Source of the DNA: an uncultured Parolsenella sp.
GTDB taxonomy: Bacteria > Actinomycetota > Coriobacteriia > Coriobacteriales > Atopobiaceae
Reading direction: 5' to 3'
Length of the DNA: 64,000 nucleotides
NCBI RefSeq assembly: GCF_934660935.1
Contig: NZ_CAKUIH010000004.1
Coordinates: 62,001-126,000, forward strand
The notes beneath the pieces were generated by a model, which saw only the letters and a list, made by a program, of their open reading frames with translations, had not been told where the DNA came from and did not search any database. This document shows, piece after piece, positions 50,064 through 59,232 of the stretch (within the stretch, counting starts at the first letter, position 1; every line of letters begins with the position of its first letter). The translations under genes were made by a program, and so were the position numbers.

Positions 50064-51578
50064 ATGCCCGCCATATCCCAGGATCTCGCCGCGCTCGACA
50101 AGCTCCAGCGCCACCTCTTCGCCCATCGCCACGCTCAGACCTCGATCGCCTTCGCCGGCGAGACGAGCGACCCCGCCAACGCCACCGCCGCCCGCGCGGA
50201 GGCCATGGCCACGCTCGAGGAAGAGGCTCATGACTACCTCTGCTGCGCCAAGACCGGCGAGTTCCTCGAGCGCCTCCAGCAAGCCGCCGACGCCGGCGAG
50301 CTCGACGAGACGCGCGCCGCCGAGGTCCGTGTCCTCTCCCGCGACCGCGCAGACGCCGTTGACGTGCCGGCGGATGTCGCCGCAGACTTCGCGCGTCTCG
50401 CAAGCGAGGCCCAGGCGGTCTGGACCCGCGCCAAGGTCGCGAATGACTGGGGCTCCTTCGCCCCTTACCTCGACCGACTCGTTGCCGCCAGGCGCGAGAT
50501 GGCCCTGATGCGCGCACCCGAGCAGGATCCCTACGAGACCCTCCTCGACGAATATGAGCACGGTAGCTCACGCAAGTTCTACGATGCCTTCTTCACCGAG
50601 GTGAAGGGCTGCGTCATTCCGCTCGTCGCCGAGATTCGCGAACGCGGGTGGCAGCCCAGCCGCACCTGCATCGAGGGGCACTTCGACCACGACACGCAGA
50701 TGGAGCTCTCTCGCGACCTTCTCCGCATCGAGGGGCTCGACCTCGATTCGATGACCTTCGCCGAGACCGAGCACCCTTTTAGCGACTCCGTCTCCAGCCG
50801 TCACACCTTCATCGCGACGCACGTCTACGAGAATGACGTCATGAGCAACGTCTTCTCGATGCTGCACGAGGGCGGTCACGCCATCTATGAGCAGAACGTC
50901 GACGTCGCGTATGACCACGGCATCCTCAACGGAGGCATCTCGAGCGGCGTCCATGAGAGCCAGAGCCGCTTCTTCGAGAACTACGTGGGCAGGAGCGAGG
51001 CCTTCGCGCCCGTATTGCTCGAGGCGCTAAGGAAGCGCTTCCCCGGTCGCTTCGACGACGTCACGCCGCACGAGCTCTATCTCGCCGTCAACCGCGCCGA
51101 GCCGAGCCTCGTCCGCACCGAGGCGGACGAGCTCACTTACTCGCTCCACATCGTAATTCGCTATGAGATCGAACAGCTCCTCATCGCCGGCGAAGCCACC
51201 GCGGCGGATGTCCCCACCCTCTGGAACGAGCGCTACCGCAGCTATCTTGGCATAGACGTGCCCACCGACACCCTCGGCTGCCTCCAGGACGTCCATTGGT
51301 CCTGCGGAGACTTCGGCTACTTCCCCACCTATGCGCTGGGAGGAGCCTATGGCGCTCAGCTACTCGACGCCATGCGTACGAGCGGCATCGATTTCGAAGG
51401 CAGCGTTGGCGCCGGCGACCTCGCCCCGATTCGCGATTGGCTGCGCGAGCGCATCTGGCGCCATGGACGCGCCATCGAGCCCATGCCACTTATCGAGGCT
51501 GCGTGCGGCGGCAAATTCGACGCCTCCCACTACACTCGCTACCTCACGGAGAAGTTCTCCGGCATCTACAACCTGTAG
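50064..51578 (+). CDS. Metallocarboxypeptidase, family M32 (Taq type)
   Basis: 504 residues from the ATG at 50064 (AAGGAGGAAGC upstream). The zinc motif HEGGHAIYEQN and following ESQSRFFENYVGRS fit the HExxH...E pattern of M32. YDAFFTEVKGCVIPLV and HRYVLTEKFSGIYNL-like end (TRYLTEKFSGIYNL) are also typical. It removes C-terminal residues from peptides in the cytosol. Complements the S10/M20/C1B peptidases. Confidence 0.95.
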   Translation: MPAISQDLAALDKLQRHLFAHRHAQTSIAFAGETSDPANATAARAEAMATLEEEAHDYLCCAKTGEFLERLQQAADAGELDETRAAEVRVLSRDRADAVDVPADVAADFARLASEAQAVWTRAKVANDWGSFAPYLDRLVAARREMALMRAPEQDPYETLLDEYEHGSSRKFYDAFFTEVKGCVIPLVAEIRERGWQPSRTCIEGHFDHDTQMELSRDLLRIEGLDLDSMTFAETEHPFSDSVSSRHTFIATHVYENDVMSNVFSMLHEGGHAIYEQNVDVAYDHGILNGGISSGVHESQSRFFENYVGRSEAFAPVLLEALRKRFPGRFDDVTPHELYLAVNRAEPSLVRTEADELTYSLHIVIRYEIEQLLIAGEATAADVPTLWNERYRSYLGIDVPTDTLGCLQDVHWSCGDFGYFPTYALGGAYGAQLLDAMRTSGIDFEGSVGAGDLAPIRDWLRERIWRHGRAIEPMPLIEAACGGKFDASHYTRYLTEKFSGIYNL

Positions 51579-51590
51579 GCATTTGCAGAT

Positions 51591-51636
51591 GGCGGCTTCC
51601 CGTCTGTCGGCTGGCCGTCGGGAAGCCGCCCACTTG
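51591..51636 (+). terminator. Hairpin after the M32 gene
   Basis: A 12-bp perfect stem GGCGGCTTCCCG with 51619-51630 and a 16-nt loop; followed by CACTTGTT, so only weakly U-rich. Confidence 0.55.
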
Positions 51637-51693
51637 TTAGATATCCGTCAGGAACAGCTATCCCCTTGTCAGGCATCCGAGAAAGGCAACGAA

Positions 51694-52146
51694 GTGCGAG
51701 CTCTCATTCAGCGCGTAACACAGGCGAACGTGTCAGTTTCCGGCGAGAGCGTCGGGAGTTGCGGCAAGGGTTTGCTCATTCTCCTCGGCGTTGGTCATGA
51801 TGATGACGAGGCGACGGCTGCAAAGCTCTGGGACAAGATCTCTGGCCTGCGCATCTTCGAGGACGAGGACGGCAAGACCAATCTCTCGCTAGCTGATGTG
51901 GCGGGCGAGGCGCTCGTCGTGAGCCAGTTCACGCTCTATGCCAATTGCCGCCGTGGACGCAGGCCATCCTTCACCGATGCCGCCGGGCCCGAGCTCGCCA
52001 ACAACCTCTACGAGCACTTTTGCGAACTCGTAGAGGCAGACCTTGGCCTCGAGCACGTCGGGCGCGGCATCTTTGGCGCGATGATGGAGGTCTCCCTCGT
52101 CAACGACGGCCCCTTCACCATCTGGCTCGACACCAACGAACTTTAG
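51694..52146 (+). CDS. dtd: D-aminoacyl-tRNA deacylase
   Basis: 150 residues from the GTG at 51694 (VRALIQRVTQANVSV), with AAAGG 7 nt upstream. Both DTD motifs are present: SQFTLYANCRRGRRPSF and NDGPFTIWLDT (usual NxGPVT, here Phe). It recycles D-aminoacyl-tRNA and also guards against Gly-tRNA-Ala misacylation (family knowledge). Convergent with the ricT operon. Confidence 0.95.
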   Translation: MRALIQRVTQANVSVSGESVGSCGKGLLILLGVGHDDDEATAAKLWDKISGLRIFEDEDGKTNLSLADVAGEALVVSQFTLYANCRRGRRPSFTDAAGPELANNLYEHFCELVEADLGLEHVGRGIFGAMMEVSLVNDGPFTIWLDTNEL

Positions 52147-52165
52147 GCGTCCAACCGCGCCGGGC

Positions 52166-52267
52166 ATCGCGTGGGGGGGGTGCGGGCGGCATGCCCATCC
52201 CCCGCTCAGACAGCTTTGCTGCGCAAAGAACTCGCGGGTGACGGGCATGCCGCCCGCCACCCGCGAT
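52166..52267. repeat. Large inverted repeat between convergent dtd and ricT
   Basis: A perfect 15-bp stem GCGGGCGGCATGCCC (52182-52196 with 52243-52257), extended outward imperfectly by ATCGCG...CGCGAT (52166 to 52267). The ~46-nt loop has its own CTTTG/CAAAG hairpin. Possibly a bidirectional terminator. Confidence 0.7.
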
Positions 52268-52279
52268 GACGTTATCGCT

Positions 52280-52364
52280 GTAAATCCGCTAGCTACTCGA
52301 CCGAGTTGGAGGCCGTACGACGCCCGCCGCGCTATAACGTTAGATTCGCCAGCTACTCGGCCGT
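52280..52364. repeat. Degenerate duplicate of the ricT 3' end
   Basis: 52280-52304 resembles 52339-52364 (shared AGCTACTCG and neighbouring bases, about 19 of 25). The second copy includes the ricT stop. Confidence 0.6.
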
Positions 52365-53936
52365 AGGGGCACCGCCTTCGGACGAGCCGCCACTGCGGTG
52401 ACGACGGCGACGACGCTTCTTGGGAGCATCCCCGGACTGCTGGGGCTCGCCAGCCTGTCCGCTACGCTGCTTGCCCTCACGCTGCTGAGAGTCCCCGGGC
52501 TGGCCGGGCTGCTGCTTGCGCACGCGCTTCTGGCGCGGCTGCTGCGAGCCGGCATCGGCCGCGGCGGCACCGCCCTTGTCGCCGGGACGGCGGCGACGGC
52601 GCTTGGGGGCGGCATTACCCTGCTCGGTGGCATCCTGGTGTTGCGGCTTCTGCTCGCGCGGCTGCTGTTGTGCCTCGCTGGAAGCCGCAGCCTCGCCCTC
52701 GGCATGGTGACGACGGCGACGAGACCTGCGGCCCTCACCCGGGGCGCTCTGCTTGGCCTCGTTCATGTTGCCCTGACCCGGAAGCTTCTCGGCGGCATCG
52801 CCGGAAATCTCGACGGTCTTGCGACGACGACGCTTACGCGTGCTCGTCTCGGCAGGTTGCTCAGACGTGGCGGGCGCCTGCTGCGATGCACCAGAGCCGG
52901 AGCCACCCTTGTTGCCACCCTTGTTGCGACGGCGACGACCGCGCTCCTCCGTCACGAAGAGGTCATCCTCGGAGAAGGTCTGGTCGGGCAGGAGGCCGTT
53001 CTTGCGATCAAGCTCCTCAAGCGCGGCACGAACCTCGGGGCTCGCCAGGCGGTCCATGGTCGAACGAACAACCGTGTCAGGACGACAGGGGCAGCCAAGC
53101 TCCTCGCTCTTCTTGCGCGCGGCGTCCGAGGTCTCCATCTCGGCGAGCGGGATGCGGATCTGCTTGCCGTTCTCGAGGCGAAGCGCCAGCTGTTCCTTCG
53201 GGGTGTCATACTCAATGATCTTGGCGGTACCGAGCGGGGTCTGGATGACGGCGTTCTTCTTGGGCGCGCGCTGCTTGAAGTCACGGTACGCCTCGAACTC
53301 GTAGCGCAGGCAGCACATGAGGCGGCCGCAGGCACCAGAGATCTTGTTCGAGTTCAGCGGAAGGTCCTGCTCCTTGGCCATGCGAATCGAGACGGGCTCG
53401 AAACCGCAGCCAAAGCGCGCGCAGCACAGCTCCTGGCCGCAGTGGCCAAAGCCGCCGACGAGCGCCGCCTCCTCACGCACGCCCACCTGACGCATGTCAA
53501 CACGCTCATGGAGCTCACGCGAAAGATCGCGCACGAGCTGGCGGAAGTCGATTCGCTCATCCGCGGAGAAGTAGCAGACGACCTTCTCTCCGCCAAAGAT
53601 GTACTCGACGCCGACGGGCTTCATGTCGAGACCGCTCTTGGAGACGAGCCTGCGGAAGGTGGGCATAGCCGCGTCGCCACGCGCCGAAAGTTCGTCGGCG
53701 CGAACGAAATCCTCCTCCCCCGCAATACGAACGACGGGCTTCAGGGCCGCGCCGTCGGTCTTGCGGTTGAGCTCCGCCTCGTCTATCTCCATCGGATCGC
53801 CCGTGGCGAGGCCCATCTCGGTGCCGCGCTCGGTCGAGCAGATGACGTGATCGCCCTCGACCGCGCCGGTCTCACGGGGATCGAACCAAAGGTCGCGCGT
53901 GGCATAAGCGAATTTCACCGGAATGACGGTGGGCAT
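52353..53936 (-). CDS. ricT: PSP1-domain protein RicT (YaaT) with a long Arg-rich tail
   Basis: 527 residues from the ATG at 53936 with AGGAGG upstream; classic RicT is about 270-300. Core: KFAYATRDLWFDP, the cysteine clusters CGQELCCARFGC and CGRLMCCLRYE that bind iron-sulfur in RicT (family knowledge), and FKQRAPKKNAVIQTPLG. The last ~200 residues are low-complexity with five or more clusters of 3-6 Arg/Lys between Gln/Gly/Ala/Glu-rich stretches. RicT helps direct RNase Y processing in Bacillus. It overlaps holB by 22 nt. Confidence 0.88.
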   Translation of the reverse strand: MPTVIPVKFAYATRDLWFDPRETGAVEGDHVICSTERGTEMGLATGDPMEIDEAELNRKTDGAALKPVVRIAGEEDFVRADELSARGDAAMPTFRRLVSKSGLDMKPVGVEYIFGGEKVVCYFSADERIDFRQLVRDLSRELHERVDMRQVGVREEAALVGGFGHCGQELCCARFGCGFEPVSIRMAKEQDLPLNSNKISGACGRLMCCLRYEFEAYRDFKQRAPKKNAVIQTPLGTAKIIEYDTPKEQLALRLENGKQIRIPLAEMETSDAARKKSEELGCPCRPDTVVRSTMDRLASPEVRAALEELDRKNGLLPDQTFSEDDLFVTEERGRRRRNKGGNKGGSGSGASQQAPATSEQPAETSTRKRRRRKTVEISGDAAEKLPGQGNMNEAKQSAPGEGRRSRRRRHHAEGEAAASSEAQQQPREQKPQHQDATEQGNAAPKRRRRRPGDKGGAAAADAGSQQPRQKRVRKQQPGQPGDSQQREGKQRSGQAGEPQQSGDAPKKRRRRRHRSGGSSEGGAPTAE

Positions 53937-55069
53937 AGTGCCTCCTTGCAAGAGCACAGCATGACTTCAAGAGCCAGCTGGGGGGATACGTTGTGGGCGA
54001 GGTCACTTTCCGCGTGGCTCACGGCATCGAGGGCGCGAAGGGCCCCCGCAACATCGGTGCGGGCGGAGAGACGCGAGACGACGTCCTCGCAGTCGACGTT
54101 CACGATGGGGGCGTCCACACCGCTCACGCGCATGAGGACATCCCGCAAAAGCGAGTCAGCTGCTGCTAGAAGTTCAATGATACCCGAACGCTCGCGGGCG
54201 GTAAGCTCGCGCTTGTTACGCTGCTCCACAAGCTTCTGGGCTTTCGAGGAAAGGTAGTCTGCGCTCTCCTCAGCGGCACGCTCCTGATCCGCGCGAACAT
54301 CATCGAGCGGGACTTTGGCCGCGACGGCAAGGTCGCGAGCGGCACAGAGCACGTCCCACGAGTCATCCGCGGCAAGGGCATCGAGCGTGCGGACCATGAG
54401 CCTACGAGCCTCACGACGCGCCGGGGAGCGTAGATAGTCACAGGCACGTTCGGGCGTGCCCGTCACGGCAAGCGCAATCCTTGCGGCGGGGTCGTTCTCG
54501 GCCACACCGCAGGTAAGGGCGACGCGACGAGCCGCCTCGGCGGGATCACTCACGCGGAAGGGCACGAGCTGGCAGCGAGACGAAATCGTGGGCAGCACGG
54601 CATCAGCCGTACGCGCCATGAGAATGAAGACCACTCCCTCTGGCGGCTCCTCGATAGTCTTGAGCAGGGCATTCGCCGAAGCCTCGCGCAGCGTGTCGAC
54701 ACGGTCGAGAATGTAGACCTTCGCGTTGGCGCGCACCGGGGCGAGCGAGACGTCTGCGATGAGCTGGCGCACCTGCTCGACCACATAGCCGCTCGCGCCC
54801 TCAGGCGAGAGCCAGTGGACGTCCGGGTGCGTGCGATGCGCCACGCGAATGCACTCGTCGCACGAGTCGCAACCGCCCTTGGGGCAGACGAGGCACTCCG
54901 CGAGCGCCATGGCCGCCTCCTGCTGGCCAGAGCCCGGGGCCCCCAGGAAGAGGTAAGCATGGCCCACGCGATGCTCGAGCACGGCTGCGGCAAAGAAGTC
55001 GCGCACGCGTGGCTGACCCTCGACGCGCGAGAACGCGGCGGGGATGTCCTTGCCAGCGTCATTAGTCAT
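53915..55069 (-). CDS. holB: DNA polymerase III delta-prime subunit
   Basis: 384 residues from the ATG at 55069. Degenerate P-loop LFLGAPGSGQQEAAMALAE (Gln-Gln replacing Gly-Lys, as in non-hydrolysing delta-prime), zinc cysteines CPKGGCDSCDEC, sensor-1 KVYILDRVDTLREASANALLKTIEE and the Ser-Arg-Cys SRC motif. It is part of the clamp loader. Overlaps tmk by 8 nt, the common tmk-holB pairing. Confidence 0.92.
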   Translation of the reverse strand: MTNDAGKDIPAAFSRVEGQPRVRDFFAAAVLEHRVGHAYLFLGAPGSGQQEAAMALAECLVCPKGGCDSCDECIRVAHRTHPDVHWLSPEGASGYVVEQVRQLIADVSLAPVRANAKVYILDRVDTLREASANALLKTIEEPPEGVVFILMARTADAVLPTISSRCQLVPFRVSDPAEAARRVALTCGVAENDPAARIALAVTGTPERACDYLRSPARREARRLMVRTLDALAADDSWDVLCAARDLAVAAKVPLDDVRADQERAAEESADYLSSKAQKLVEQRNKRELTARERSGIIELLAAADSLLRDVLMRVSGVDAPIVNVDCEDVVSRLSARTDVAGALRALDAVSHAESDLAHNVSPQLALEVMLCSCKEALCPPSFR

Positions 55070-55751
55070 GATTGCTCTCCTGAGCCGCGAGGCCCTCAAA
55101 TAGGCCTGGCAAGGCAGCCGTCAGGGTTTCCTCGAGGCGCGCATATACCTCGTCGGGCGCGCCATCCGCATCGACGAGTCGCACACGTGCCGGCTCTGCT
55201 TCCGCAAGCTGGCGATAGTCCTCGCGCACGCGACACTGTAAGGCGAGGCCCTCTGCCTCCATGCGATCATGCTCGCCCCGCGCACCCGCGCGCTCGAACG
55301 CTCGCCCTGGATCCATGTCGAGGACGAGCGTCACATCAGGATGGACGCCACAACAGCCGAGTTCGTTCGCGCGGCGCACGAGGGCATCATCGAAGCCGCG
55401 GCCGCCGGCCTGGTAGGCATGGGTCGAGTCATAGAAGCGGTCACACACCACGACGGCACCACGCGCGAGCGCAGGCTCGATCACCTCGCGCACGAGCTGG
55501 GCACGCGAAGCCTCGAAGAGCAGCAGCTCGCACTCGGGGGCCATCTCGGAATTGCCGGGGTCAAGCAGAAGGGCGCGGATCCTCTCGGAGATCGCGGTAC
55601 CGCCCGGCTCGCGTAGACGGACGACCTCGCGGCCACATGCCTCGAGGCGCTCGACGAGGCGCACCACCTGCGTGGTCTTGCCCGCGCCATCAACGCCTTC
55701 GAGGGTCACGAACGCGCCAGGGCGGGCGGCCGCCGTCTCCGCACGCATCAT
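55062..55751 (-). CDS. tmk: Thymidylate kinase
   Basis: 229 residues. P-loop TLEGVDGAGKTTQ (about 16-28), the DRX motif VVCDRFYDSTHAYQ, and the LID region with Arg in DMDPGRAFERAG. It phosphorylates dTMP to dTDP. The first codons are ATG ATG, 1 nt after the phosphatase stop; either may be used. Linked to holB by overlap. Confidence 0.94.
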   Translation of the reverse strand: MMRAETAAARPGAFVTLEGVDGAGKTTQVVRLVERLEACGREVVRLREPGGTAISERIRALLLDPGNSEMAPECELLLFEASRAQLVREVIEPALARGAVVVCDRFYDSTHAYQAGGRGFDDALVRRANELGCCGVHPDVTLVLDMDPGRAFERAGARGEHDRMEAEGLALQCRVREDYRQLAEAEPARVRLVDADGAPDEVYARLEETLTAALPGLFEGLAAQESNHD

Positions 55752-56585
55752 CTAGATCGCCTGCTTTGCGGCAACGACCTGGTCAATCACCTGGAGCACG
55801 CCGCAGTCCTCGTTGCTGGGCGCCACGAGGCTCGCATGGTTTGCCATGCAGGGTTGGGCGTTGGCCATCATGTAGCCAAAGCCAACGGTCTCGAGCATGT
55901 CCGCGTCGTTGGGGGCATCGCCAAAGGCGAGCATCTCGTCAAGGCCGATGCCACAGAGCTCGGAGATTCGGCGCATGGCGTTACCCTTGCTCACGCCCTC
56001 GGGCATGACATCGAGCCACATGATGCCGCCGCAAGCGAAGGTGTAGTCTCCGCCGATGGCCGCGGCATATTCCACCTGGCGCTCGGAGGCATCGTTGTTC
56101 GGGAAGTAGACCGTGTACTTATCGGCGGGAGCATCGACCTGGGTGAGGTCGTCCACATAGACCACGCGCGTGTAGAAGGTGCGAAAGTAGTCCTCGTATG
56201 GCTTCGCGTTAGGCTCGACATAGCAGGCATCAACGCCGCAGATGAGACCCACATCGCCCTTCTCATGCGTGATGCGCGCCATGCGGCGGTACTCCTCCAC
56301 CGGAAGATCTGCCTGGTAGATGACCTTGCCATTTCGGCTGATAACGCCACCGTTGTCGCCAATCAGCATGATCTTGTGACCAAGGTGGCCGAGATTGTCC
56401 TCGAGAGTATAGAGGGGCCTTCCGCTGGCGGCGGAGAAGAGCGTCCCCACGCTCGCGAGCGCGTCAACGCGCTCCTCGAAACCTTCGGGGAGAACGGAGG
56501 CGTTCGTGAGGAGGGACCCGTCCATGTCAGACGCGATGAAACGAACGCGCTCCAAGCCTTCAGGAACCGGTGTCACCTCGAACAT
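55752..56585 (-). CDS. Cof-type HAD hydrolase
   Basis: 277 residues from the ATG at 56585, with AAGGA 8 nt upstream, 4 nt past the topA stop. Motif I FIASDMDGSLL, motif II SAASGRPLY, motif III region VSKGNAMRRI, motif IV LAFGDAPNDADML. A C2 cap lies between. Substrate unknown; sits inside the topA-tmk operon. Distinct from the phosphatase at 47510. Confidence 0.9.
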   Translation of the reverse strand: MFEVTPVPEGLERVRFIASDMDGSLLTNASVLPEGFEERVDALASVGTLFSAASGRPLYTLEDNLGHLGHKIMLIGDNGGVISRNGKVIYQADLPVEEYRRMARITHEKGDVGLICGVDACYVEPNAKPYEDYFRTFYTRVVYVDDLTQVDAPADKYTVYFPNNDASERQVEYAAAIGGDYTFACGGIMWLDVMPEGVSKGNAMRRISELCGIGLDEMLAFGDAPNDADMLETVGFGYMMANAQPCMANHASLVAPSNEDCGVLQVIDQVVAAKQAI

Positions 56586-56589
56586 GCAG

Positions 56590-59229
56590 TTATTCCTTAC
56601 TAGTCTTCTTGCGCGAGGAAGTCGCGCTCTTGGTCGTCTTTTTGGCGGATGCCTTCTTGGCAGACGCCTTCTCGGCAGTCGCCTTCTTTGCGGGCGCCTT
56701 CTTGGAACTCGCAGCCTTGGTCGTGGTCTTCGCCGCGGCCTTGGTCTCCGTGGCTCGCGCGCCGCGACCACGGGCGGGCGTCTTGCGCTCGTTCGTGGGG
56801 CAGTCCATGTTCACGCACTTCTTCCACGGACCGCGCGCCGTCTCGACGATGATCATGGGCGCGCCGCACTCGGGGCACGTTTCGTCCGTCGCGGTGAGCT
56901 TGCCACGAGCCGGGAGCGGATAGCTCGTGCCGCACTCCTCGTAGTTGGTGCAACGGATGAAGCGCTTGCCCGTGCGCTCGCTCTTGTGGGCGATGAGGTC
57001 GCCATGGCGGCCGGCCTCGGCACAGGCGCGGCACTCGCCAACCTTGAGGTCAGGCTCGTAGTTGGTGGGGCACTTCGGGTTGATGCAAATCTCATACGCC
57101 TTGGCGCGGAACGGCTTGCACTTGATACGCGGAGCGCCGCACTCGGGACACACGGCACCCTCTCCCTCGATGGCCTCATAGCGCACGCCGGAGGGCAGCG
57201 GGTAGGTGACATCACAGTCCGGCCAGCCCATGCAGCCAACGAAGCTGCCACGGGTCTTGGCGCTCGACTTGATAACGAGGTCCTTGCCGCACTTGGGGCA
57301 GGCGCCCACGCGGGCATCCGCCGTGACGGCATCGGCAATCGCCTCGCCGAGGTCATCCTTATGCTCGATAAGCGCGTCGAGCATGCCGGCGAGCAGCGCG
57401 CGCGAGTGGTAGACGACCTGATTCTGGGTGTCGGTGCCCTCGGCGACCTTCGTCATGTCCTGCTCGAGCTCACTCGTCATGTCCGGTGTCGTGATGCGCG
57501 GAGCGAACTCGTGAAGGGCGTCGATGATGGCCATGCCAAGCTGACTCGGCTCAACCGGATCGTTCTTGAGGTACTTGACCGTATAGAGGCGCTCAATGAT
57601 GCTCGCGCGCGTCGACTTGGTGCCAAGGCCGCGCTTCTCCATCTCCTGGATGAGCTTGCCCTGGCTGTAGCGCGCAGGAGGCTCCGTCTGCTTGGCCTCG
57701 AGGTTGATGCCGAAGACATCGACGGCGTCACCTTCCGAAAGCTCGGGAAGCTGCTCGTCCTTCTTGAGACCAAAGGGATAGATGGCGCGGAAGCCCGGGT
57801 CCTTGAGGACATCGCCGCTCGCCTGGAAGGGCTCGCCCGCAACGTCAATCGCAAGCTTGGTTCCCTCGATGGTCGCGGGATCAGAGAGCGTCGCGAGGAA
57901 ACGGCGCGCGATGAGGTTGTAGAGCTTCCACGCGGCAGGCTCGAGCTTGCCGGGGTCAGCCACGCCGGTGGGATAGATGGGTGGGTGGTCCGTGTCAAAC
58001 TGCTTGCCACGCGTTGCATGCATTTCAGGCGCCGCCGTGAGCTTGGCCACGTAGGGCGCATACTGCGGAACGCCCGCGAGCATCTTTGCCGTCGCCCTCA
58101 GGTCGAGAGACGGCGGATAGACGGTGTTGTCAACGCGCGGATACGAGATGAGGCCGTCCATGTAGAGGCTCTCGGCAAGGCGCATGGTACGCGCTGGAGA
58201 AAGGCCCTCGGACGCGGCAGCAGCCTGAAGGCTCGTCGTGTTGAACGGCGCGGGCGGACGTTGTGTGCGGCTCTTCTTCGTCACCGAGGTGACGGTACCC
58301 GTGGTTGCGTTCTGCACGTGACCGTACGCCTCGGTCGCCTCAGCCTCGACCGAGAAGCGACCCTTGGCATGGGAAATCTTGAAGCGCTCGTCCTCCGAGG
58401 CACCAACAGCAGAAGCCTGGCCGTTGATGACCCAGTAGTCCTCCGGAACGAAGGCGAGGCGCTCGCGCTCGCGCTCGACCACGAGGGCGAGCGTAGGCGT
58501 CTGCACACGACCAGCGCTACGGACGTTGCCAAAGCCGCCAAAGCGCGCCATCGTGAGATAGCGCGTGAGGGCGGCGCCCCAGATGAGGTCGATGTACTGA
58601 CGGGACTCGCCGGCGTCAGCGAGGTTCTGGTCAAGCTCCACAAGGTTAGCGAAGGCGTGCTCGATCTCCGCTCGCGTATAGGCCGAATAGCGAGCGCGCG
58701 TCACGGGAACGTCAGGGTTCACCTCGAGCACCTGCGAAAGGGCGTCAGACCCGATGAGCTCTCCCTCGCGGTCAAAATCCGTGCCGATGACGACGGAATC
58801 CGCCTTCTTGGCCAGGTTTTTGAGGGCGCGAATGATGCCCTTCTCCGCCGGAAGCTTCTCGACGGGGGCCCAGACGAGATAGGGCAGGCTCGGGACCTTC
58901 CAGCCCTTGATGTCGACGCCATCCTCGAGGAAGGGCTTCTTTTTCTTGAATGGCGGACGCGCGAGGCCATCCGGAACGTCAGCCGGCAGCACCTCTCCCT
59001 CCTGGGAGATGGCGTACCAGCCCTGGGCGTCAGAGAACTTGAGCTCAGCGGGGAAATCCGGAGCAAGGATGTGGCCTCGCAGGCCAATCGTCACCCACTC
59101 CTCGCCATCACGCTGGAAGCGATAGACAGGCGTGTCGTAGACCTTGTCCTTCTTGGGCTTACCGACCTCAGAAAGCAGGGCGGCGATCTTCTCGGCGGCG
59201 TCGTTCTTCTCTGTGATGACGAGCTTCAT
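56590..59229 (-). CDS. topA: DNA topoisomerase I, archaeal-like type IA
   Basis: 879 residues. The opening MKLVITEKNDAAEKIAALL and TOPRIM GTDFDREGELIG resemble archaeal TopA/TopoIII more than the bacterial SKLVIVESPAKAKTI form. The active Tyr is in GLISYPRVDNTVYP. Four zinc ribbons follow (about 600-830): CPKCGKDL, CPECGAPRIKC, CRACAEAGRHG, CPECGAPMII. The last ~50 residues are Lys/Ala/Thr-rich, as in histone-like tails. It relaxes negative supercoils. Only topoisomerase of this type in the window; starts 3 nt after tatC. Confidence 0.92.
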   Translation of the reverse strand: MKLVITEKNDAAEKIAALLSEVGKPKKDKVYDTPVYRFQRDGEEWVTIGLRGHILAPDFPAELKFSDAQGWYAISQEGEVLPADVPDGLARPPFKKKKPFLEDGVDIKGWKVPSLPYLVWAPVEKLPAEKGIIRALKNLAKKADSVVIGTDFDREGELIGSDALSQVLEVNPDVPVTRARYSAYTRAEIEHAFANLVELDQNLADAGESRQYIDLIWGAALTRYLTMARFGGFGNVRSAGRVQTPTLALVVERERERLAFVPEDYWVINGQASAVGASEDERFKISHAKGRFSVEAEATEAYGHVQNATTGTVTSVTKKSRTQRPPAPFNTTSLQAAAASEGLSPARTMRLAESLYMDGLISYPRVDNTVYPPSLDLRATAKMLAGVPQYAPYVAKLTAAPEMHATRGKQFDTDHPPIYPTGVADPGKLEPAAWKLYNLIARRFLATLSDPATIEGTKLAIDVAGEPFQASGDVLKDPGFRAIYPFGLKKDEQLPELSEGDAVDVFGINLEAKQTEPPARYSQGKLIQEMEKRGLGTKSTRASIIERLYTVKYLKNDPVEPSQLGMAIIDALHEFAPRITTPDMTSELEQDMTKVAEGTDTQNQVVYHSRALLAGMLDALIEHKDDLGEAIADAVTADARVGACPKCGKDLVIKSSAKTRGSFVGCMGWPDCDVTYPLPSGVRYEAIEGEGAVCPECGAPRIKCKPFRAKAYEICINPKCPTNYEPDLKVGECRACAEAGRHGDLIAHKSERTGKRFIRCTNYEECGTSYPLPARGKLTATDETCPECGAPMIIVETARGPWKKCVNMDCPTNERKTPARGRGARATETKAAAKTTTKAASSKKAPAKKATAEKASAKKASAKKTTKSATSSRKKTSKE

Positions 59230-59232
59230 GGG

